Of a stretch of 64,000 nt of DNA, positions 12,037 to 21,928 are shown piece by piece; positions within the stretch are counted from its first letter, which is position 1; every line of letters starts with the position of its first letter. The DNA lies in assembly GCF_963583255.1 (NCBI RefSeq), contig NC_084813.1, forward strand, positions 11,208,001-11,272,000, given 5' to 3'. A program made the position numbers and the translations under genes. Source of the stretch: Pyrus communis (Eukaryota > Streptophyta > Magnoliopsida > Rosales > Rosaceae). The notes beneath the pieces are model-generated. The model had not been told where the DNA came from, ran no database searches, and worked only from the letters and a program-made list of their open reading frames with translations.

Positions 12037-13414
12037 AGCTTTTGCTAGTCCCCGAGCAAAACAAAACAAACAAAACACAACCTAAACCTTCGAACAATTG
12101 CCTCAGGGATTTCCAATGAAACATGACATGTTAAAAATCACTACTCCCACAGATTTTAGCTATTTCTACCCTTGGGCATATACTTAATCGCAGTCACCAC
12201 TCAGTAGCTCGCATGTAATCAATTAAAACAAGTTTTTGAATGTAGTAACATGCCTTAGAGAATTCCCTCAATTCCTCACTAGATATACTTTCTATTTTCA
12301 CACAGATTTTCTGACTACACTCTCTACACTAAGTATATGTGAGAAGATTGATGTAAACATGTAGACTAGCACTCACATATGTATAATCAAAGAAGGCATT
12401 TTCTGGAATTATTAACATGTATATGATCTCATGAATGGAGTGCCACTACTTAGACACGAGAACTAGGGATACCATATGCTCGTACCAATTTCAAACTCCA
12501 CATCTTGAAACACATAACAATCAAGATAGAAGTCTAAGGGTTGTAACGGGGCTAAGGTATTGGCTAACAAAGAAAGGTAAGGATAAACAAAAGTTCTTAA
12601 AGCGATAGTAAGCAAAGTAATGAAATAAATACTTAGAATTCACTTTTGAATGCAGAAATCAACTTTAAATGCCCATGGGAGATTCACACAACACTTAGGG
12701 CCAGATTCAACTTTTTGGACCATTTCTTCAACAACCAATACTTGTGAGTTCATTCTCACTTATTTTCAACTCTTTTTCTTTCTTTTCTCAACTTCTTCTT
12801 CTTTTTTCTTTCTTTTCCACGTTTTTGTTTTCTTCATGCCCTTTTCTTTCTTTGGAACACAAACGTACAACCTCATAGAATTCCAACGAAAAACCTTCCC
12901 CCACACTTGTTTTTCTATAAATCGTAGATCAAAAGGAATTCCCTCTAAGTCATGCTCCACTATTCTTTAAGAACAAGGGTATGGATAGTCCTATTCTAGG
13001 CTAGGTAATGATAATGTGGTTAACAAAGAAAATAGGATAACTAAGGCCCAAAGGGGTTAAACCTACAATACATATGCAAAGGGTAAGGCTTTTTGGCTCT
13101 AGTTTAACTAAGCAACTTCATCTTGTTATATGTTATTTTCTTAATTTTATGCTTTGGATGAAATGGGCATGAGTTCTAGTATTTGGATCTATAATGATGA
13201 AAATGCATTCTAAGTAGCAACCAAGCAAAGAAATAATGAGATCATGCAATGACTTTAAAAAACAAGAATTCACAGATTAATAACTCTCCAAACAAAGTTT
13301 AGACTGAAGTCTCTCAAGGTTGTAGCATTAGTTTGAGTTCATTCCTTCAAGCATGTTACAAAAACTGCTTTTTTTCCCTTTGTGATTACATGTGAATTCG
13401 TTAATGACAACTAC

Positions 13415-14549
13415 TGTGACATCCCACATCGCCCAAGGGAGTGATCCTTATATGTTTATTCCCATCCTTACCTAGCACGAGGCCTTTTGGGAGTTCACTG
13501 GCTTCGGGTTTTGTAGGAACTCCGAAGTTAAGTGAGTAGCGTGCGAGAGCAATCCCATGATGGGTGACCCACTGGGAAGTTGCTCATGAGTTCCCAAAAA
13601 CAAAACCGTGAGGGAATGGTAAGCCCAAAGCGGACAATATCGTGTTACGGTAGCGGGCTCGAGTTATGGTGGGGGCTCCAGGTCGGGATGTGACAATATG
13701 GTATCAGAGCCTAACCTTGGTCGTGGTGTGCTGACGAGGACGTCGGGCCCCTAAAGGGGGTGGATTATGACATCCCACATTGCCCAAGGGAGTGATCCTT
13801 ATATGTTTATTCTCATCCCTACCTAGGACGAGGCCTTTTGGGAGTTCACTGGCTTCGGGTTTCGTAGGAACTTCGAAGTTAAGTGAGTAGCGTGCGAGAG
13901 CAATCCCATGATGGGTGACCCACTGGGAAGTTGCTCGTGAGTTCCCAAAAACAAAACTGTGAGGGAATGGTAAGCCCAAAGCGGACAATATCGTGTTACG
14001 GTGGTGGAGTTGGGCCAGGGAAGTGGTCCGTCCCGGGCAGGGATGTGACAATTTTGTTGCTCTCGCACGCTACTCACTTAACTTCGAATTTCCTATGAAA
14101 CCCGAAGCCAGTGAACTCCCAAAGGGCCTTGTGCTAGGTAGGGATGAGAATAAACATATAAGGCTCACTCCCCTGGGCAATGTGGGATGTCATAGTCCAC
14201 CCCCCTTAGGGGCCCGACATCCTCGTCGGCACACCACGACCAGGGTTAGGCTTTGATACCAAATTGTCGCATCTCGGCTCGGGGCGGACCACTTCCCGGG
14301 CCCGACTCCACCACCGTAGCACGATATTGTCCGCTTTGGGCTTACCATTCCCTCACAGATTTATTTTTGGGAACTCACAAGCAACTTCCCAGTGGGTCAC
14401 CCATCATGGGATTGCTCTCGCACGCTACTCACTTAACTTCGGAGTTCCTATGAAACCCGAAGCCAGTGAACTCCCAAAAGGCCTCGTGCGAAGTAGGGAT
14501 GGGAATAAACATATAAGGATGACTCCCCTGGGCGATGTGGGATGTCACA
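13415..14549. mobile_element. Inverted composite of two Cassandra TRIM elements
   Basis: Order of parts: LTR (+) 13415-13695; PBS tggtatcagagcc (initiator tRNA-Met type) from 13699; short internal domain; purine tract aaagggggtgg near 13755; LTR (+) 13768-14050; then, inverted, a truncated LTR (-) about 14056-14192, internal domain, PBS (-) about 14250-14263 and complete LTR (-) 14265-14549. Both outer ends are therefore LTR 5' ends (tgtgacatccc and gggatgtcaca). The flanks are actac (13410-13414) and actat (14550-14554), consistent with one target duplication carrying one change. The uninterrupted site in Athila C near 32890 reads caactacaactaagc. Confidence 0.87.
13500..13592 (+). other. 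5S-rRNA-like domain in Cassandra LTR 1
   Basis: The stretch from ggaactccgaagttaag through gatgggtgacccactggga matches the middle and 3' part of plant 5S rRNA, including the Pol III A-box/IE region and C-box. It is not a true 5S gene: it lacks the proper 5' and 3' ends and lies inside an LTR. Equivalent domains are at about 13850-13945, 14375-14465 (minus) and 56965-57060 (minus). In Cassandra elements this domain is thought to provide Pol III transcription. Confidence 0.85.
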
Positions 14550-15133
14550 ACTATAACTAAGCATAAACCAAAGAGCATATCAAACTTCCACCCATGTTTG
14601 TAACTTTCTTTAACAGTCATGCAATTAAAAACCAAATCCTCATCATTGTGTTGGAAGGTATCCTAAGACACAAACAAACATAATACACGACTCTAAAAAC
14701 AACTCTTTATGGGTTTTTCAAACACTTTTTTTCGATTTTTTTTTTTAAATTTTCGGATTTTTTGTTATAGGACACATTAAAACACTTCAAAACACAATAA
14801 AAACACTTAAAAATATTGAGTAACAACTTTAGAAGTGATAGATGATAAAATCCCACGAAAATCAATGCAAAATCGTTTGTTTACCCCCCCCCCCCCCCAA
14901 CACTTAAACCAAACATTGTCCTCAATGTTTCAAACATTAATCACAGCCAAACAATCAAATAACACAACTAACAAACATGATAATCATGGCAAAGTAGAAG
15001 CAATAAAGAGTAGGGTTTAGGAACACAAATCTGGTTGTGGAGCCAGAGATTCATAGGTCTCTTTATTTGAACGCATGGGTTGCCTCCCAAGAAACGCTTG
15101 CTTTAACGCCTTCCAGCCGGACGATACCTCATT

Positions 15134-16373
15134 TTAAGCTCTATTAGTGCCCACGACATGGAGGGTTACATCTTCCATGACATGCTTCTCAAAGTGCTCA
15201 TAATAAGGCTCAATGAATGAAAGAGGATAGTGATCTTTCCTGATTGTGGTGTTGAGCTTCCTAAAGTCCATGTAAACTCTTCCATCACCTTGGATTCGAT
15301 TAGGTACCTGCACCAAAGAAGGTAACAAGCTATTAGTTGAAATGGGAATTGGAATTGGAATTGGAGGCTTACCAATATGTTGTGGCAAGGACTCAAAAGT
15401 AGCAGCGCTGTCAACAATTTCACTAGGGATGCTTTCGGCCAGATTGGATATTTTGAGGGTAGTGGCGTGTTCCTTGTGCTCCACTCCAATTCCCTATTCG
15501 ATGGTGGTTCGAAATACATCATTCTTGATAAGTGCTGATTGTTCCTGCCCTATATCTTTATTCACATCAATGGCAAAACAAGGACGAACATCATTAGGAT
15601 TCTTAATAGATTCAGTAACATTGAATTTAATTATATCACCACTAAACTCCATTGTTAATGCTCCCTTGCCCACATCAATCTTGGTTTGGGTTGTTTTCAT
15701 GAATGGTCTTCCAAGTAGTATCGGCAATGGTGGAGAATAGGCCGAATTTTCCATTTTAAGCACATAGAAATCAGCCGGAAAGATTAAATGCTTAACCTGC
15801 ACCAAAACATCTTCCAAAACTCCTTTTGGATATGCATTAGAACGATCGGCTAATTAAATAATAACTCCATCATTTTTAAGCTCTCTTAAGTTCATAGATG
15901 CATAAATAGAGTGATGCATGACATTAATGGATGCACCTAGGTCTAACATAGCATGTTCAAACTTTGTATTACCAATAACACAAGGGATTGTGAAACTACC
16001 TGGATCTTTGCATTTAGGTGGCAATTTCCTTTGTAACATTGCAGAGACATTTTCACTTATTTCTCCCGAATTCGTTTCTTTGTTGTACAAAGCTTCTTCA
16101 AAAACTTAGCATACTTTGGAATTTGCTTTATTGCATCAAGAAGCGGATATTGATTTGCACTTTCCTAAATGTCTCTAGAATGTCTTTTTCATTCCCTTCA
16201 TTCCTAGATTGCATAAACCTGCTAGGAAAATGCACATTTGGTGGAATAGGGTCATAAATAATTGAATTTAGACCTACCTTAGTTGAATTGGATGGCATAG
16301 GGGCCTTAAGTGGCTACGGCCAGGGTTGTTCTACCCTTGTCGTGGCCTTGTCTTTCTCCTCTTCCTCATGCAG
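15134..16373 (-). pseudogene. Athila A gag-pol remnant: protease with deleted RT/RNase H/integrase
   Basis: On the minus strand the region reads gag C-terminus, then an aspartic protease (about 16090-15854: PPKCKDPGSFTIPC, active-site motif LDLGAS, NVM), a post-protease linker (15817-15494: PADFYVL, LGRPFMKT) and a short tail. In the tail, the RT start (RVYMDFRKLN...SFI) passes straight into the very last residues of integrase (EPYYEHFEKHVM...VGTNRA), stop at 15134. Comparison with Athila C shows two deletions: one of about 0.4 kb before RT (junction near 15303) and one of about 2.3 kb from RT to the integrase end (junction 15211-15213, shared caa). The element cannot encode its own RT or integrase. 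Confidence 0.88.
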
Positions 16374-16378
16374 CAGCT

Positions 16379-19300
16379 TGATAGGAGCATATTTATGCTA
16401 CTTAGTTATGTTGTTTCCTTGCATTTAGTTAGCTAATTACTAATTATTATAGTGTTTTAAGCTATTTTCGTGTGTTTGTAGGTCTTAATGACAAAGCTGG
16501 CAAGAAAAGGCAATTTTGAGCCTTTTAGAGCAGTTTTGGGCATTTATTGGATAGCTTATGAGTGAAGCAAGGTGGATGGATGAATTTGAAGACCAAAGGT
16601 GTCTAGGAATGTGTTAAAGAGTTGGAGAAGCAAAATTGGAAGTTTTGAAGACAAGGAATCAGTTACAAAGAAGGAATCTTATCCTATCTTATCCAAAACA
16701 TTATCCAAACAAACCTTATCTTATCCTATCTTATCTTATCTTATCCAAATCAGTTTGTCCCTTAATTTCAGCTATTTAGAAGGGATAATTAAGCATTTAA
16801 ATACATAAATATCTGGTTCTAGAAGCCCTAATCCCTCTTCTAAAAGGGTGCCGCATGTTTTCCCTTCTAGAAGACCTTATCCCTTAAGTGCCGCATATAT
16901 GCCTTTCCCTTGGTGGTTTAGGAGCTGTAATTCCTGTTCTACACCTATGCCGCGTGTCCTTGTCCCTTTAGGTTGATAGGAACATATTTAGGCGACTTAG
17001 TTAGCTTGTTTTCTTACATTTATGTTGTTAGTTCATAGTTATTTTAGTATTTTGAGCTATTTTCGTGTGTTTGTAGGTCCAAATGGCTAAAGTAGCAAGA
17101 AAGTGCATTTTGGAGCAGTTTTGTGCTTGGAATGGATAGCATATGCTTGGAGTAAGGTGGATGGATGAAATTGAAGACCAAAGGAGTCTAGGAATCTGCT
17201 AAGGAGATGGAAGAAATTAATTCAAGACTTGGAAGAAAAGGAATCAACTACAAAGAAGGAAAATTGAGTCAAACTTCCATAGTTTGACTTAGTCAATCCT
17301 AATCTTTTCCTACTTAATTCCCAGCTGCAAGGAGGGTTCCTAATTGATTTGGGACACTTAAATATATGTTCTAGAAGCTCTAATCCCAGTCCAAGATGGA
17401 GCCGCACCTTTCTTACCATTTTCTTCCAAGATCTGCCACATATCTTATTTCCCCTTTTCTCTTAGTCAATGCAGCAAGTCCCTTCCCTTTTCCTCATAGG
17501 ATTCTGACTTGTTACCCTTTTTCTTGGAGGATTTGGAGTCTTAAAACCTTCCTAAATTAATTACTTAAGTCCGGATCATTTCTCCCAATATATTACATGA
17601 TCTGCCGCACATATTAGGGGATCCTACACATCCATACTCATCATTCATCTATTCAACCATCATCTTTCCTTTCCACACCACAATTCCGCAACTTCCCTTC
17701 ACCATTCAACCAACCATCCACCACAAACCAATTTCACACCCATTCACCCTTGTGCCGCAGCAAAGAAGAAGTAGAGAAGACCCTTGGACGTTTTGGCCAT
17801 TCAAGTTGGATTGTTGGTGCGTTTCTAAGTGTATTCAATCTTAGTTTTCAATGTTTAATTTATATTTTCTTTGTTTTGCTGTGAACATGAGAGGCTAAAC
17901 TTGTTTTAGCTAGAGGAGACTTTGAAACCATGATTAAATTTGCAATATGAATTGATTAACTCCAGTTGTGATTTCATAAATTGTGAATGCAATTTACTTA
18001 ACCGTTTGATTAAGAACTTATTCTTGTATGTTGATTCAGGGTGCACACTCAGTTTGCATGCTTGAATTTGATGCTAGAATATAAGGGAGTTTCACATAAT
18101 CGTTACAAACTTATATTCACAAGTAGTAAAGGTTGCTTACCACAATCATGTTAAGTTAAATTCCTGGCATGAGTATCATGATTTCATAGTTACGAATGCC
18201 TTGTCAATGCTTATGATTTTCACGAAACTTAATGATCTTTGCTTGTGTCTTTATTATGCAGTTCATGTAGGGAACTTGGGAAGAATAATTTGGTTGCCGA
18301 TGCGTTGTCCAGCCAATTCAATGATTTAAGGAAAATATGAGGGTTAATTAGTGATGTCACGGTTAATTTGGGGTGTTGAGGTTCATGGTTTATTGAAAAC
18401 GCAACTGGAAATCAATTTGTGTTCAAATGTGTCATGTGTGGAAAAGAATCCTCTAGCTAGCTTATCACCCATAGTTTCCCCAAATTCGTCCAAACTTTGT
18501 TTAAGTCTTTAAGTTACTTGTTTTTACTTTAAATTCGTCAAAAACCCAATCCCCTTTACTTTGTTATGTCAAATTAGTTAGAACTGTCCTATTGTGTGTT
18601 TTTAAGTGTTTTGAATCAAAACTAATTCAATTTTCGTCCAAAGTAAGTCCTAGAGTCTAGTTTGAGTCTATTTGATTCTTTTGTGCTGTTTTGAGTCTTT
18701 TTACTTTGTTTTGAGTCATATAAGTTTAGTTAAGAGTCTTTGAGTTTATTTAAGTGTTTTTAAGCCTAGTTTTGTATCCCTGAGTCAGTTTTTATTAGAT
18801 TAGCAATCCCTCCTAATCCCCGGCCTAGAACGATCCCTACCTACATCTTTACTACAATTGTCAATAAGAGGGTTTAATCTGAGTGCTATAGGTCCAAAAA
18901 TCTGTCTAAACACATTCTTTCTAGAAGCTTGATTTCTGGCCGCACCTTTCTAGCTTAATTCCCTTTGGTTTTTGGTTGTTTTAACCCATTCCACTTGGGT
19001 TTTGGTTGTAAAATCCTTTCCCCACTCCCTTTCCTTGCTGTGATAACCTGTATATATGCTTGTTATGCACCAATTTCAGAAAAAAAACACACCCTATATT
19101 CAGAGAAATTGAGAGTGAGTGTCGCAGGTCCCTTGGAGAAGTCTTGGAGATTTGTGCGTGCTTGCAGGGAAGGAAGAAGAAGAAGGATTCTTGGCCGTGT
19201 TTTGCATTCCAAGGGAGGTTCGAAATCTGCCATTGGAGTTGCTGGGATGTACTTGGTTCTTTCTATCTTTAGATTTGTTTCAATGTTGGTTTTAATGTTG

Positions 19301-20274
19301 TTTTCAATTTTAAGAGACATTTGGAACTAATTTCTTTGTAGTTGGAGGTGAATTCGAAGCCATGATTATATGTTTTATATGAATTGATTACATCCAGTTA
19401 TTGTTTCTTGAGTCTTGAATGTGATTTGCTTATCTAAGTAATTAAAACTTGTTTATGTATATTGATTGAGGATCGATACTTGGTTTGCATGCATGAATTT
19501 GATGCTAGAATATAAGGGAATTTCACGTAATAGTTATTTGCTTATATTCACAAGTAGTGGAAGTCACTAGTCATAATTGTGTTAAATGAATCCTCGGCAG
19601 GAGTCTCATGCGTTTCATAGTGATGAATGCCTTGTCAATGCTTATGATTTTCATAAAACTTAATGACTTTTGATATGTATCTCTATCATGCATTTCATAT
19701 AGAGAACTTGAGAAAGATAATTTGATTGTAATGCGTATTCATTCAATTCAATGAAATAAGGAAAATCTGATGGTTGGTTGTGCGATGCAATTAACTTGGG
19801 GCGTTGTCATTCATAGTCTAAAGAAATAATAACTGGGAATTGGTTTGTATGCATATATCATGTGTGGAGAAGGGCCCTCTAGCTAGCCTTTCACCCTTTT
19901 AATTCAGCAAATTCGTTTTTATAAAGTGTTTTATGCAAAGTTTCTGTTTTAAGTTTTAGATTCGTCAAAAACATTCCTCCTTTCATTTAGTCTTGTTATT
20001 TGAGTCAAAATCTATTTTCTTTTAGTATTTTGAGTCAAGTTAAGTCTTATTTTCGTCAAAATCACTTGTTAGGTCTAGAATTGAATCTTTTTGATTGTTT
20101 ATTGCTGTTTTGAGTTTGTTTGGTCTAGTTTAGTGTTTTTAGAGTCTAGTTTGTGTTTCTAAGTTTAATTAAATCTACATTCGCATCCCTAGTTAATCCC
20201 TGGCCTAGAACGATCCCTACTTACATATATACTACAATTGTCACAATTTGTGTCTCAAGTTAATTTTCACATCA
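16379..20274 (+). mobile_element. Athila-type solo LTR, itself split by another solo LTR
   Basis: Starts TGATAGGAGC at 16379 and ends TTTTCACATCA at 20274. Flanks are cagct (16374-16378) and caact (20275-20279), one mismatch in five. The parts are 16379-16973 and 18894-20274, about 1.98 kb, matching the LTRs of Athila C in size and wording. The break is confirmed by Athila C's LTR near 30910-30960, where the two sides (cctttaggt and ccaaaaatctg) are contiguous. It lies between protease and gag C-terminus of Athila A. Confidence 0.9.
16974..18888 (+). mobile_element. Innermost Athila-type solo LTR, 3' end shortened
   Basis: Starts TGATAGGAAC at 16974. The target duplication taggt is at 16969-16973 and 18889-18893. 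The expected terminal cacatca is absent: the LTR stops at gagtgcta, some 15-20 bp short of its relatives, although the target repeat is intact. This is the fifth layer of nesting (gypsy, Mutator-like, Athila A, solo LTR, solo LTR). The stem-loop arms are at 18077-18085 and 18110-18118. Confidence 0.87.
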
Positions 20275-21807
20275 CAACTTCTCGCCCTCATTTTGGCTTG
20301 ATTTGGATGGTTGTGGGTGGGTTCCAACTTCCTTGCCACTTCTCAAAGTGATGGCATTGGCGGTTTCAAATCCTTCCCTTGGATTGACAATGGTCGAACT
20401 AGGTAGTTTGCCTTGTTCTCTAAACTGTCCCATGAATTCCGCCATCTACCCCATTTGCTTCTTCAATTCATCCACCTCTTTAGCTTTATTTTGCATCTCT
20501 TTGGTTTGATTTTGTACTCCATGCGTCAAAGAGGTAAGTAATTGAATAACTTTATCATTATCCAAAGACATACCTGAATTTGGTTGAATCGGGGGTGGTT
20601 GAGGTTGCATTGGTGTGAATGGCCTTTGAAATATCCCAAGGGTGGCTGCCGAAATCCTCCTTGCTATTGAGGTTGTTGAGGCTGCCTCCACTTCATGTTT
20701 GGGTGATCTCTCCATCCCGGATTATAAGTGTTGGCGTATGGATCGTGCCTTGGTTGATTTTGGCCTTGAAAGCCCACGACATTGACACTTTCCCATCCCT
20801 CATTTTCAATCAATTGAGGACATTGATCATTGGAGTGTCCTTGCACAGTGCACACGCCACAAACACTTGCTCTTTGCACTTTGGATCCATCAGCAACCTT
20901 TGACACAAGAATAATGAGATTAGCCAATTGAGATTGAATTTCAGAAATTGCACTTACCTCATTAACTTGGTGTTGTTGTGGGGGGTCTCTTTGTCCAACT
21001 CCCTCGTATTATTATGCATACAAGGCTCGATTGGCTATGAGGATCTTGGCAGCAACTGGGGTTTTGTCAACCAAAGCACCACCTACCGAAGCATCTAGCA
21101 TTTGTCTTTCAATTGGAATGAGTCCCTCGTAGAAATATTGAATTAGAAGCTCTTCCTTCATTTAATGTGATGGGCATGATGCAACTAAAGTGTTGAAACG
21201 CTCATAATATGTTGGAAAGGATTCTTCTTGGCTTTTGTTGAATTCCACTAATCCTCTTCCTCAAAAGAATGACTCTTGAAGTTGGGAAAAATTTCTCTAA
21301 GAATGCTCTCTTCATGTTTTCCCAAGAAGTGACGGTTCCAGGTGCTAGTTCATAGAGCCAATCTTTAGCATTTTCCAAAAGAGAGAATGGAAAGGCTTTC
21401 ATCTTCAAAATATTCCCATCCACATTAATGGGTGTCATACTCGAGCATATTACATCAAATTCATTCAAATGCTTGTTCAGATCTTCAATGGACAGCCCAT
21501 GGTATTTGAGAATGTGATGCAGTAAGTTAGACTTCAATTCAAACTCATCGGTCTTGTCCTGAGCTGCCCTAGGGTATTGAATGCAAATAGGCACGACATT
21601 GTCCAACCCCGAGGCTGAAAGTTCCTTGATTGTTCGATTGTCCATAGCCATGTCTTGTTCTTCCTCTTCCTCTTATTCAAATTCGGATTCAGAGCTAGAA
21701 CTAGGTGGATTTAATTCTGGTTGTTTCCTCTTTCTTCTCAAAGTTCGTTCAAAATCGTCGTCAAACTCCAATATATGTGCACGAACAGGTTGAGAACGTT
21801 GAGTCAT
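20275..21807 (-). pseudogene. Athila A gag (nucleocapsid/capsid), broken
   Basis: Start codon at 21807-21805 (MTQRSQPVR), just 100 bp beyond the PBS as expected. The N-terminal acidic/serine-rich stretch is followed by a stop in a run of Glu codons near 21674. The capsid-like Retrotrans_gag block (WLYELAPGTVTSWENMKRAF, FFPTSR) lies around 21400-21250, then frames shift. The nucleocapsid has one zinc knuckle, CGVC...GH...C (CX2CX4HX4C), around 20865-20820. A Pro/Gln-rich tail follows to 20446. Compared with Athila C, this copy has more stops but keeps the zinc-knuckle His. It packages element RNA in virus-like particles when functional. Confidence 0.87.
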
Positions 21808-21886
21808 ACACTAGTACCTAAAACAAGGAAAATAAAACAAAACTAAGTCAAAAACACAAGAAAAGCAAAAACAGACACAAATGGGA

Positions 21887-21906
21887 GATTAGCAATTTTG
21901 CTAATC
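21887..21906 (-). promoter_or_regulatory. Palindrome adjoining the PBS of Athila A
   Basis: gattagcaa-tt-ttgctaatc is a perfect 9-bp-arm hairpin that overlaps the 3' edge of the primer-binding site. The same structure with 10-bp arms occurs at 42879-42900 in Athila C, with changed loop bases, so it is conserved between two diverged elements. Confidence 0.8.
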
Positions 21907-21922
21907 CCCAGCAACGGCAGCA
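21905..21922 (-). promoter_or_regulatory. Primer-binding site of Athila A (tRNA-Asp type)
   Basis: Minus-strand reading tgctgccgttgctgggga, 6 bp inside the 5' LTR. Plant Athila/Tat elements typically have tggcgccgttgccgggga, complementary to the 3' end of tRNA-Asp(GTC). The copy differs at three or four places, consistent with decay. Confidence 0.85.
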
Positions 21923-21928
21923 ACTTTT

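Larger units (their letters stand above)
12037..15133 (-). other. Long 3' non-coding region of Athila A
   Basis: About 2 kb of element sequence (excluding Cassandra at 13415-14549) between the end of pol and the PPT. It aligns by eye with 31491-33450 of Athila C. It contains T/C-rich low-complexity stretches (12760-12840) and a run of C at 14883-14899. Some Athila elements carry an env-like ORF here; I see none in either copy. The small open frames at 12650-12970 are low-complexity shadows. Confidence 0.7.

Noticed and set aside
13500..13592. Genuine 5S rRNA gene
   Set aside because: Only the central to 3' part of 5S is matched, bounded by LTR sequence with TG...CA ends and a tRNA-Met PBS nearby, the Cassandra arrangement.
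13704..14560. Overlapping 60-115-codon frames on both strands
   Set aside because: These are inside Cassandra TRIM LTRs, which are GC-rich, inverted and non-coding; the frames mirror each other because the sequence is an inverted repeat.
12037..15133. Env-like ORF of Athila, expected between pol and the 3' LTR
   Set aside because: Neither Athila A nor Athila C has a frame of suitable length or hydrophobic pattern there.
20446..20927. Plus-strand frames at 20303-20903
   Set aside because: They are shadows of the minus-strand Athila gag, which has the zinc knuckle and family motifs.
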